64,000 bases of DNA from Flaveria trinervia (taxonomy: Eukaryota > Streptophyta > Magnoliopsida > Asterales > Asteraceae): the NCBI GenBank assembly GCA_025506515.1, contig CM046447.1, forward strand, positions 85,990,748 to 86,054,747. The letters are read 5' to 3'. Under the pieces are notes generated by a model. That model did no database searches, was not told where the DNA came from, and was given only the letters and a program-made list of their open reading frames with translations. The translations under genes were made by a program, and so were the position numbers. Below are positions 46,390-56,985 of this stretch, piece after piece (position 1 is the stretch's first letter; every line of letters begins with the position of its first letter).

Positions 46390-46800
46390 ACTAACTCGAA
46401 ACACAATCTTTAATCTTGTTGACTTTTAAAAAGTTCCAAGCCGCAACATGATTAAAAGATATTCCGATTTTTCGCCATTATTGTTCTTGAGCCCTTTCCA
46501 TAATGTTTGCATTATTCCATAGAGTGTTTCGGTTGTCGTAAATATTATCGTATATTGAGTGAAATATCGATAACTTTCTTCTCAAATCGAATCATTTGCT
46601 GCTAAGTTTCTAAATGGTTCGATACTCATCACGTTCTAGAATTTGATGAAAACGTTTTGATATATGGTTCCAATAAATTGAACACTCCACGGAAATAGTA
46701 CCCGAATTTTCTAGACAATTGCTAAAGTGACTTCTTTTTTGTCAGTTCAAGGATTTTGATATTGGGATGTAACCGACAGTGAACTTGATGTAGAACTTGT
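46390..46800 (-). pseudogene. Possible trihelix ORF1-like remnant
   Basis: Minus-strand fragments KEVTLAIV, NLLEPYIKTFSSNSRT, QPKHSME and GSRTIMAKNRNIF resemble in order the trihelix part of PIF/Harbinger ORF1 proteins. There are many stops. The match is weak and rests on spacing more than identity. Confidence 0.22.
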
Positions 46801-47138
46801 CGAAACATATTTTTTTGTAAATCTGTTAGCATTTTGATGTTTGATGCTATTTTTTGTGTGTAATATGTTAGTATTTATAGATGAAAATAATATATTTTAA
46901 ATTTTATTAAAATTTTCACGGGTCGTGAAGTTTTTCACGGCCCGTAATACCAACAAATACATTTTAAGCCGTTAAGTCTGACGACCGTGAGACCCTTCAC
47001 GAGTTGTTAAGCCAACGGTTATTTTTTTAACTTTATTCATAACGACCCATGATGAGTCTTACGGGCAGTGAAGCCTTAACGGTTAATATTTTTTTAAATT
47101 TGTTATAAATCGTCAGAATCTAAAGCAAGTATCCATTT

Positions 47139-47255
47139 TAGCCTTCAAAAAGGTTATAGGTCGTGAAGCATAATCACAGCTTGTAACCCTTATAACCTTT
47201 AAAAGGATTACGAGCCGTGATTATGCTTCACGGCACGTAACCCTTTTGAAGGCTA
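47139..47255. repeat. Large imperfect hairpin, 53-bp arms
   Basis: The left arm 47139-47191 (TAGCCTTCAAAAAGGTTATA...) pairs with 47203-47255 (...CCCTTTTGAAGGCTA) with few mismatches and an 11-base loop. Both arms contain GTGAAGCATAATCAC-type cores related to the ACGGGCCGTGAA motif family. Confidence 0.85.
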
Positions 47256-47368
47256 AAAGGGTTATGAGTTGTGAAGCTTGATCACAGTCCGTGACCCTAT
47301 AATAAAGCGAAAGTAGATAAAATTTAAAAAAAAAATTGGTTACGTACCTGATAATAGAAGAAAAATGA

Positions 47369-47635
47369 TTGAAATGGGGTCGTAGAAATGAAATGGGGGA
47401 GGGTCGTATCAGAGAGAATAGAATTAGTGAAAATAGGGAGTATATGGCTGAGTCCATGCAGCTGCTGCGTGAGTCTATGCATTTGTTGCGTGAGATACAC
47501 ACTATGCATCTGTGTCAGATGGAGTTAGCAGTATTTGTTCCTCCCCCACGCCCGGAGATTGTCCCTTTTGTGAGGCAGCCGGTAGATAGTGACGAGGCAG
47601 CTGACGACGCAGCGGATCAGGCACCTTCAGAGTAA
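47369..47635 (+). CDS. Hypothetical 88-residue ORF in the MULE region
   Basis: Contains a repeated SMQLLRESMHLLREIHTMHL helix-like stretch, a short Pro-rich linker and an acidic Asp/Ala tail (DSDEAADDAADQAPSE). I do not recognise it. It follows the hairpin directly, so it may be the end of a transposon-borne gene or chance. Confidence 0.2.
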   Translation: MKWGRRNEMGEGRIRENRISENREYMAESMQLLRESMHLLREIHTMHLCQMELAVFVPPPRPEIVPFVRQPVDSDEAADDAADQAPSE

Positions 47636-47733
47636 TTATTTTGATTTATTTTGTTTATGTTTTGATGTAAAAAATTGTATTTTGTTTATATTAAGTTTTA
47701 ATTTTTTTCGTTTGATGATTACAAATTGAATTT

Positions 47734-48105
47734 CATAGTAACATATTTAGCGATTATAAAAATTATAAATATGCATATTATATTAAAATCTGATTATTAT
47801 AACAATAATAAAAAAACCATTACAATAACTTATAACAAATTAATATGTTCAGGCGTCTTGACAATTCTCAATTCAGCAAATTTTTGAATTTGTGCCTTGT
47901 ATATAAACTTCCTATCATAGTAAGATATTTAGCGATTATAAAAATTACAAATATGCATATTATATTAAAATCTAACTTTTATAACAATAATAAAAAAACC
48001 ATTACAATAAGACAACTTATAACAAATTAATATGTTCAAGCGTCTTGACAATTCTCAATTTAGCAAAATTTTGAATTTGTGTCTTGTATATAAACTTCCT
48101 ATCAT
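47734..48105 (+). repeat. Tandem duplication, period about 182 bp
   Basis: 47734-47915 and 47916-48105 match closely (CATAGTAACATATTTAGCGA against CATAGTAAGATATTTAGCGA at their starts). A 6-base insertion, AGACAA-like, occurs near 48008 in the second copy. Confidence 0.88.
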
Positions 48106-48329
48106 TAGCATTGGTGTTTTAAAAATTTTCTAGTATCCATTTGGAAAATGCGTTAGATAGTCACCTACTAATCAAAGCCTAATAAAATAAATTTCATTAA
48201 CAAAGACAATTGCAATCAATTGGTGGCTAGCGATATCGTGAGAAGAGGACTAAAATGGAAAATAAGTTGCACTGTTATCTTTTGTAATTAAAATTAAAAC
48301 CATATGAAATCTGTTAGCAACTAAAATCA

Positions 48330-51000
48330 TTGTACTGTTCTAGTCCAATGAAATTTCTTAGACGCTTGATATCATGAAACATATCATTGTATCGATGTGC
48401 ATTTTCATCCAAATCTACTATAAGTTCGTACGAATAAAACGCTATTGATTTTAATCATATCCCAATCCAACTGCTATACCTCGAAAACCAATTACTGTTC
48501 GCATATACATCATCCACACCCGAAATGTATGGATAGAACAAGTATGGAATTGAATCACGAAACCGGTAATAGTTGTTTTTTTCTTCATCTCCCGGGGTAT
48601 ATAAAAATTTTGAAGTTTGTTAGAATGATATATCTTTGCCTCTTGTTTTGGAAGACATTGATTGACTGTGTTGAAATGACCATTGTTTAGACTTTACCAC
48701 TGAACTTGAATATCTTGGATGAGCTTGAAAATTTTATCGTTCTTGCACGTATGAACTATGTTTGGGAGGGTCTAATATCACATCTTTTTGCTTATCCTTT
48801 TTGGGACGACCACGTGTATTCATTTGTATTTTCGGAGCTTTTTGATATGTTTTCGCTTTATTTATGAGTGATATTATCATATCTACTACAGATCTTTTCA
48901 CTCTTTCTGGTTGAAGAAGTAATTATTTTGTAACCATCTCTATTTTTTATGTACATCTATTTTCTCCCCCCATACAATATACGATGGTGAAAAGTCAAGC
49001 TTTCTTCAAAAAAAACATCAATGTCATCGAGTGGTATATTTTGACCTATCAATCACACGTATAAATAATGAGTAATAATATTCATGGTAAAAGTATAAAA
49101 CTTAAACAAATATTTACCTGTTTGAAAGTAATGATTTAATTTACACGTACATGGAAGATCACGACTCGTCAAAAGATAACACCCACAGGATGTGTTGGAT
49201 GTCATTACATGATTAATTATGTTGATCTCGCCAACCAAAAGATCCAAAGGCACAGTAGAAACTTTACCTCGTAAGTATTGAAGCTCTTTAAGATTGTGTT
49301 GAACTATAAGCATGATTTTACTTTTAGTAAAACTTTCTTTGATAGCGATTTCTTATGTAACTAATATATAATAAACGGAATAAATCTATCTATGGTACTA
49401 TTACTTTTTTGAGGTAAATTTTCAGCAAGGAATGTTGGCTATTCTTTCGATTTGTTGTGTGTTGACCAAAGTCACGATCTCTATCAATCCATGTGTTTAC
49501 AACCTCTCTTTATAAGGGTCTAACCAGTTATTTTCAGATAAATCAAAACTCTTAATCTAAATAAAATTATATTATTTAATTCATAAAAAAATAATATTAA
49601 TAAGAATAACAATATAAAACTTTTTGAATTTTTTGGTATCAATTTTCAATAAAAGTGGTCAAAATTGTACTCGAATATGTCAAGCGTGACATAGTTAATT
49701 AATACCACCACAAATGCTCAAAAGCACCCCATTCATCATTTTAAAAACTCGCATTGCAATGTTTAATAATATTTTCCAATAAATGTCATATACAAAGCAG
49801 TCTCACGGTATTTGAAAAAACTTCTTCACACGTTTTTATCAAAACAAGGTCTCTGTCGGTAAGTATAACACGAGGTTCCATACACTTTAACGTGGGGTTC
49901 CATACGCGTTTTTATCAAAACAAGGTCTCTGTTGGTAAGTATAACGCGGGGTTCCATACACTTTTGCTCTAATGTTTCTTTTAATTATTCTAAAACCCAT
50001 CTGAAATTAATCTAACGTTCAAGATCGATGAATGCATGAGCAACAGAAAAAGATTTTAGTGTTGCTGTTAGACCAACCATTTGGAAAAATGTCATTTTGT
50101 AGACATTCATTTTATACGTTGTGTCTCTCATCAATACATGCAGGTAGGCTCGCCATAAAGTGTGAGATATGAGATGTATAAAAAACCCCGTCTATGGTAT
50201 TTGTGGCTTCATTTATGTGAGGGGTGTATATATGTATTTTGTTGTAGTATAGTAAAAAACACCTGTATTGGAGTTTCGCCGATTCTGCTTGAATTATTTA
50301 TTTTCTTGCGGGTATTATATACCGTTCTTAAGGCTGACACGTTTTTAGGATTTTGGTCTGTAAGTTGTTTTACCATACAAATCTCTTTTTAGTGAGTCTC
50401 ATTACGTATGCATGCCCCTTGAGGTGTTTATCAACTTCATGATTATGAGAATCGTCTACAACAACTAGGATCCACCCACTTTTTTCTATTTGGTACTTTC
50501 CCTGTAATTCAAACTGATAATTTATTTTTTTAGTTCCAGTGTTTCTAAGAGTGGGTGCTCCTTATTATACTCCACCGCGATCACATTTTAACCATATTTT
50601 AACTACCAACTCACTATGTTTTTAGCCGACCGTTTCGTGATAATAACATATTCATTTTCACGATTTATATTACTTACCCAATCAACCAATTTTTCACGAG
50701 ATGAAAAAAACCTAATAATTTTAAATAATATAATTAGATATTATCAAATAACAAAACTTAATAATTATGTATATTCAAATAACTTAAAAAACCTAATGAT
50801 TACGTAATAACCTGATTCGTGTCGTATAACCTTTTTTTTAGAACAATCACCATACCCATCTCCGCTACTATCACCTCTGTTGCCGCTATCATCACCGCCA
50901 TTGCCGTCGAAACTTTGAACATTATCGCCGTATTGTTCGGCATAGTTACCACCCTCGTCATCGTAATAACGGGTAATAGTTAGAATCAGAACCAAATAAA
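48330..51000 (-). pseudogene. MULE transposase remnant with SWIM, AT-hook and OTU-like end
   Basis: Reading right to left: an acidic Gly-rich ORF (50995-50765, MVLILTITRYYDDEGG...), then a FAR1-like zinc domain (YQIEKSGW...VVDDSHNHEVDKHLKGH, about 50600-50400). The MULE catalytic core follows: MRDTTYKMNVYKMTFFQMVG and KSFSVAHAFIDLE (about 50150-50020), then TNRDLVLIK (about 49930), then an eroded end near 49750. A SWIM-type zinc motif, CGCYLLTSRDLPCTCKL, is at 49143-49190, an AT-hook NTRGRPKK near 48810, and an OTU-like segment (FYPYISGVDDVYANSN... then LDENAHRYNDMFHDIKRL) at 48538-48360. The OTU catalytic Cys is lost through a small deletion. Stops and shifts are frequent. Confidence 0.7.
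49831..49970 (-). repeat. 86-bp tandem duplication inside the MULE core
   Basis: CGTTTTTATCAAAACAAGGT starts at 49831 and again at 49917. GGTTCCATAC occurs three times. It duplicates the segment encoding the second catalytic Asp (TNRDLV), which would by itself disrupt the transposase. Confidence 0.88.
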
Positions 51001-51239
51001 TAATTGTTATCCCAAATTGACATCGTTAATAAACTAAATCGCTTAAAATGTATACAAATATTAAATTTATCGATATGAAATAAATTAAAATCTAATGATT
51101 TATATAATATTTTACAAAAAATATTATATTGACTCAAAAAATTATCGAGAAATATTAAATCGTATCAAATAATGTAATAAATAAAAAAATACAACGAAAT
51201 CGAGGAATATTACATCACGTAAAAAATTTCAAAAAATTC

Positions 51240-51425
51240 CGGCTAACATTGCGGCCCGTGAAAAACTTCACGGGTCGTTATCTATACTCCAAACGGGCCG
51301 TGAAATCTATTACGGACTGTGAAAATGTTGCCCATAAATGTCGTCACGGCCCGTTAAACTATTGAATGATTGATATGATATCTTGCAAGCCTTACGGCCA
51401 GTAAAAGCTCTTACAGGCTGTAAGG
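51240..51425. repeat. Right array of ACGGGCCGTGAA-type motifs
   Basis: GCGGCCCGTGAAAAACTTCA, AACGGGCCGTGAAATC, CGTCACGGCCCGTTAAA and CTTACGGCCAGTAAAAG lie just inside the right end of the MULE region, mirroring the left array. Confidence 0.55.
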
Positions 51426-51484
51426 AGGGTGTCTGGCTAACACATGGGGTGTTGCTATAACAGATCCCTTATAGCATAACCAAG

Positions 51485-53247
51485 TTATAATTCAATATTT
51501 TGTTAGTTTTTTATGTTTGTTCTTATGACGTACCCTTAGCATGTATAGAGCCATAGAGTGTAATGTATCGTAAAATAGTAATTATAGAATCCATATTCTA
51601 CATATTAAAGTTCTCATATAGTCACATTTATTAAAATTTCAAATCTATGTCAACACATATATACTTTTTCAAATTTTGTTATAATTTAGACATATATAAA
51701 TATTTTTAGCTTTTCTATTATGTATGATGTTGTCTGAATTTTAAATCTCGTATGGCTAGCAAACTAGTGAACCGATAAGATGATAGTTTCGTTGTCTAGT
51801 ACACTTCTGAAAACATTGTTTGATAATATATAGTAGTGATGTTGCACGCGCTACGTGACGACATTGACGGTTGATTATGCATTAAAATAATATTAAAAGT
51901 ATATATATACGTAACATAAGCATTCGACTACTAACACATATAAATAGTATTCGTCTACAGTCATTTATGATTTTTTTATGAACAGAACAATCGATTGACC
52001 TAATGGAGAATTTTTGTTGATTTCTACCAAATAAAGATCAAACCATTTTCTTATCTTGTTTTATAAATTAATCTTGCAAGCCTCTCTTCCTATTTTTCAG
52101 ACTCAACAACCTAATTTGAATTGTTTTGATTAGCCATTGAATTTTGAAAGAACGTTATATCGCATTGCAAATAAAAAAGAATTAACACTTAACCTGGGTA
52201 ACCATGACTATTTTTTGTTTTGGATAAATAGTATGAGTGCTTAGTACTCAAACTTCAGATCTGTGTTACAAATTCAGTTTTCTATAAGAAGAGGAACCTC
52301 ACATATAGAAAACATAATCATGCATTTAAGTTTCAATTCAAATTGAATAAAATATAAAACCAGTACCTAACCTCAAATCCTTAATAAGACACAACATTAA
52401 AGCATTAGAAACCTTCAATATTGTTCTCGTACACTTCTTCATAAACTTAAAAGATCAAATTAGATATAGAGGTAGATGTGCAAAGCATAAATGCACCTTA
52501 GATTACACGAGTTGTATTTTGCATATTGAATATTCATGGACTTGGATTTCGCACAAAGAAAACTCTAATCTGAATGCTAACGATTTACATATATTAATAT
52601 AAGGCTCAAAGTTTACGAAAGTATTAGATACACTGATGGATGTGTGACACATATAAGGAACCTCCAAAACAAACTAATTGTATTTTGCATACTGATATGT
52701 TCATGTATATGAACTTTTCATAACAAAAAACTAACCTTGGTACCAATTGTTTTACATCTACCACTATGAGGCTTAGAGTTTGGAAAAGAACCAACTCACC
52801 ATGTCTACAACAAAGGTTGCAAGTGAGCATCAATAATCCTTTGATTCTGTCACGCCAAGGTTTGATCTTGAACCTATTATTACTCTTGATTTCAAAGGTA
52901 TTATGACCCTACCCTATAAAACAATTTGCTACGTCAAGGCAATATATTGACTAAATTTAAGTCGGTTCTATACACTCGTCACAACCTTATGTCTACTAGG
53001 CACCTTTAGGGTTTAATATCGTAAAACCTAATTAAGTAAAATACGAAATATGGGGGTTGGGAGAGAGACTGACATAGAGATGAAGAGGAAAAAAAGCACA
53101 ATCAATAGACTGGTATCCCTACCCTCTTCCTAAGAGGCCATTCGTCATTGTGATCTTGGAATTTTCTGTATTTGCAAACCAATATTGAAGTATGTGTTCA
53201 TGTGCTTATGATGATGAATCGAACTACCTCATACGTAACTTATAGCA
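51485..53247 (+). other. Intergenic, no feature seen
   Basis: AT-rich. The 69-codon minus ORF at 52624 has no recognised motif. Confidence 0.45.
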
Positions 53248-53610
53248 TTACCTTGTTGTCAACAATGCTTCTAATAAAAGGGAAGAGAGTTGTTTTGATT
53301 CCTCTGTCGTGCCAATAATATATTCAAATTTGTCGGTAAGACTTCTAAGAATCTTCTCTACCATTATCCTATTTATGATATCTTCACCATTTAGGCGTAA
53401 TTGATTTACTAGTAGTATTCTTCTATGTTTACGATTCTTCCATTTTGATATTATCATATTCAAACCTTAAGGTTTAGGGTTGGGAGTCCTACTCTTTTGA
53501 TTTTATCCCCCCTTTGGTACGAATTGTTTAACAAATCCCACACTTCCTTTGTGTTGAAGTTGAAATTCTTTCAAGAATTGTTTCATCGACTACTTTAAGA
53601 GTATATAAAC
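53248..53610 (-). pseudogene. Copia gag (UBN2-type) remnant
   Basis: The minus strand encodes KVVDETILERISTSTQ (about 53600), then after a shift LLVNQLRLNGEDIINR and VEKILRSLTDKFEYIIGTTE, ending with an L-L-EALL-like motif (53463-53248). VNQLR, VxKILRSL and KFEYxxxxIEE are hallmarks of the UBN2 gag domain of copia elements. The fragment covers about 120 residues, with no pol around it. Confidence 0.75.
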
Positions 53611-54679
53611 TACTAAAGGCTAGTTCAAATAAAAAATTGATTTGGCTAAAGAGTAAGAAGGAATATGGGAAGGACTTATGAAAATATTTAGAATTTAGTA
53701 TAAAGGGTAATATTGTCATTTTGCAATCATCAAAATATCAAATAGTACAAAATTGGTTTCTTCTGTTTTCTTCAACATGCTTCTTGATGTTGAGATCAAA
53801 TTCTATTTTATCTATCTATTATTTAAGTTTTTGATTTCATTCAATCAAATTTCAATTTAATTTCAATATAGAATCAATTTCTTCTTCTAGATCTGTTTAT
53901 TCTAATCAATGTGTTCTTGAGCTCTTCTTCATCAACTTCATCTTTTTCAACTTCTACTATCATTAGATTTAAGCAAACGTAGTTTGATATTGCATTCATT
54001 TTGATTATGATAGATACGAAATAGATACGAAACATAGACCTATCTTGTTTTACATTCGGATTTCATTTAGTTTTGTTTATATTTATAGCCTGAAACATCA
54101 TCCTTTATATAATAGAGGGTTTTTTTTTACTCAAGAATCACTTTGATTTGCCTAATTTCCTACTTCACGAGTTATACCATGTCTTCAAACACGATCAATG
54201 AAATTTATATTAACAATATAGTTCAATCAATTGATTATGTTTTCTCATTATTGAGATTTGATATATGATTTTTTATACAATTTATTATATTAGCAAATCG
54301 ATTGCGCTGTATGTTGAGATTCGATATACATTTTTATACTATTTTTATATTAGCACAATCGATTGTACTATTGCCATGTTTGTTGTTTTCTTGACAGTGC
54401 TACTTAATGTTTTATGTATATCGGCTATGTCATTTGATCGTTTGTTTCTTTATGTTTTTTTAATTCTTGTATTTCGTAGCCCCTTGTAAGAAGTATTACG
54501 TTCTTAGATTTCTGATTAATATGTAAACCTAAAGTTGTTATGGTGTTTTCTTCCTTATGAAGTGTGTAATCTCCATGGTGCTTATCCTAAGTTATGTTTG
54601 TCGAATGTGCTGGATTTGAGCATAAATAGAAGACAATGTGCTAAATTTCATAACATGTGATAAAAAAAACAGAGCGTGT
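53611..54679 (+). other. Intergenic, no feature seen
   Basis: AT-rich with no recognised gene. The 74-codon ORF at 54265 is hydrophobic but shows no family motif. Confidence 0.4.
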
Positions 54680-55320
54680 TATTCCCCCTAAAACAACACA
54701 AAATTGTTATTTTATGGTATTCGTAATAAAGGGTATTGTTTTATGGTATATTAGTTAAGAGTGAGTGTTTATGTTAAATCAACACACAACATATTGTTTT
54801 ACACTATACCAGCATAGAGCATGTTATTTTACATTAATTCATCATTGAGTGTGTTGTTTTACGTTAAATCGGCATATATCGTGTTACATGTTGTTTTAGT
54901 GTAAAACATCATATAGTGTAGTGTTTTACATTAACTTGTTGTTGTAATGTAAACATCAAATAAATGTATGTTGTTTATATGGTGAACTACCATAAACAAT
55001 ACCGAACCTAATGTTTTATTGTAAAACAACATATAACATAAAATAACACATATAATTTTTTTCTTATCATGAAACAACATAGAATGCATTGTTTTATTGT
55101 AAAATAACACTATTTCATAATAGGTTTATATGATGCTTTAAAATAAAAAACACATAAAACATGATATGTTATGCTGAAACAACATAGCACGTGTTGTCTT
55201 ACCTTAAAAGTATACAAAAATATCGTTTTACCATCAAACAACACATACAACACATAATGTGTTGTTTGTAAAGCAACACAATTTCATAACAAAATTAATT
55301 TTTTAATAAAAAATATAACA
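54680..55320. repeat. Degenerate TGTTGTTTTAC-type repeat region
   Basis: About 640 bases in which GTGTTGTTTTAC and its complement GTAAAACAACAT recur many times at irregular spacing (for example near 54797, 54858, 54892, 55022, 55062, 55180 and 55257). It is non-coding and resembles the subterminal repeat zone of a DNA transposon, though no ends are identified. Confidence 0.45.
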
Positions 55321-56349
55321 ATACTATATTCACATTAAAGAAAAAAGAACGTTTTGATTTATGGTGTTATCTATTTAAAAATAATATCGTATAAAAGAGT
55401 TATAAAAGTTTAAATAAAGTGATGGAATTTTTAAAAAGTCAACAAAAGTCGTTTTTCCCGTAATACCCCAAGATTGATCTTAGCCATTGATTTATGTAAT
55501 AAATAGTTAAAATCACTTTTTACACTTTTTAGCCAAATGAATTTATATTTTAACTAGCACTTATAAACTACTTAGATTTAGAGGTTTTCCTAGTTAACAT
55601 TCTTATAATTCTAAACAAAATGTTAAATATTAATGATTTTAGAGCATTCACAATCCATCCCTCATCCCTATCTTTATTATTACAATAATTTTTTTTTATC
55701 TTTTTTCTTTTTAATTAAATAATATTTTTTTCAAACTTTTATCGTTAGTTTTTCTCTTTCGTTCACTCACAATCACTTTTAAAAATATTAAAAATTTATA
55801 AAGATTATGTTATAAATTTTCAAATATAAAAAATCACGATACAATCCTGATAAATTTTCTTTCTCATTCACTTGGAATGACGAGTTACTAACAATTCTAT
55901 ATAACAGAGAAACGCACACATTTAAGAGGAATGGACTATAAAAGCTATTAATAAAAAAACAAATTTGTAAGTTGATTCTGTCAGGACGAATTAAAAGAGA
56001 CGGGCTGCTTGAAATATGTAAGGAGTGCATTAATAGTTGTACTTGGTGTGGTTTTAATATGTATAGAATAAGTATATAAATAATGAAAGAGATTAGGGTT
56101 GTATAAAAACACCTGACACGACTCATTGACCTCACAGTCTCACTTGAATTCAATATTTAATACTCATTGCCCCACATCCTCATATATCTGCTTTTTAACG
56201 GCGTTTCTATCAAATTTTCTATAATCTTTAAAGGCGTTTATATAACTTATACAGAAACATCATCAAAACAGAAATTTATTATTGTTAGATAATCCTTTTA
56301 AATTGGGTTTGATTCTAATGTTTTAAAGATAACAAACCCAAATCATTAT
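55321..56349 (+). other. Intergenic, no feature seen
   Basis: AT-rich. The 121-codon minus ORF at 55788 is hydrophobic and unrecognised. Confidence 0.4.
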
Positions 56350-56985
56350 CATATGTAATTAGACAATAAGGTAACGTTTGATATGCATAAATCAGAAGCG
56401 AAATGAAATGAACTATTAATAATAAATGAATAAATACATGTTTGATTGATAAAGGTAATGAAATAAAATATTACATAGTTGATTTTATTCTTTAAAATAC
56501 ATTCCATCCGTCCTTCCTTTTTTTATTCCATCCTTTTATCCATCATTAGTCATCACATCACTCACTCACCCACTACAACAACAACCACCAACCCGGACAC
56601 ACCACCACCGGAGCCCCTCACCGCTGCCACCGAGAACCACAACCGACCACTTCCGTCGCTGGAAACCACAGCTACCGGAAACTACCACCGGTCACCGCCG
56701 CCGCAGGAAACCACCCTTGGGCCATCGTCACTGCCACCGGAAACCATCGCCGGCAACCGCCACCGCCGGAAACCACCCTCGGGCCACTCACCGGCCACCA
56801 CCACCGCTCGCCATCACCATCATAACCCCTTTCACATGTCATTGATTCTTTTTTTTATAACTAACAAACAACACTAAGTAATAACTAATTTATGTTTAAA
56901 AAATAACCAAACAAGACAATAAAATGTAATGATTTTTTTAATTCATTACTCTATACCAAACATACTACTAAGACTAACTTTTTCA
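56350..56985. mobile_element. CCA/CCGG-rich non-autonomous element, copy 3
   Basis: Imperfect inverted ends: GTAACGTTTGATATGCATAA at the left and GTATGTTTGGTATAGAGTAA on the other strand at the right. AAATGAAATGAA arms enclose a core of ACCACCACCGG-type triplets (56560-56820). The 132-codon plus ORF there (56479-56877) is Pro/Thr/His low complexity from the triplets, not a gene. Confidence 0.5.

Larger units (their letters stand above)
44863..51484. mobile_element. Degraded Mutator-like element (or composite) with OTU and ULP1 protease remnants
   Basis: Outer sequences are imperfect inverted repeats: TTATTATAGCATGGGATGG at the left; on the opposite strand at the right TTATGCTATAAGGGATCTG. 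Inside each end is an array of ACGGGCCGTGAA-type motifs (44937-45110 and 51240-51425). A third array and a large hairpin lie at 46915-47310. The minus strand from about 51.0 to 48.3 kb encodes a MULE transposase remnant with an OTU-like end. The plus strand at 45.4-46.3 kb encodes a ULP1-like remnant. The third array means this could be two adjacent or nested elements. No clear target duplication is seen. Confidence 0.6.

Noticed and set aside
55788..56153. 121-codon hydrophobic minus-strand ORF
   Set aside because: AT-rich composition gives Phe/Ile/Leu runs; no family motif, promoter or conserved context is visible.
56479..56877. 132-codon Pro/Thr-rich ORF as a gene
   Set aside because: It is produced by CCACCGG-type triplet repeats inside a non-autonomous element and has no domain.
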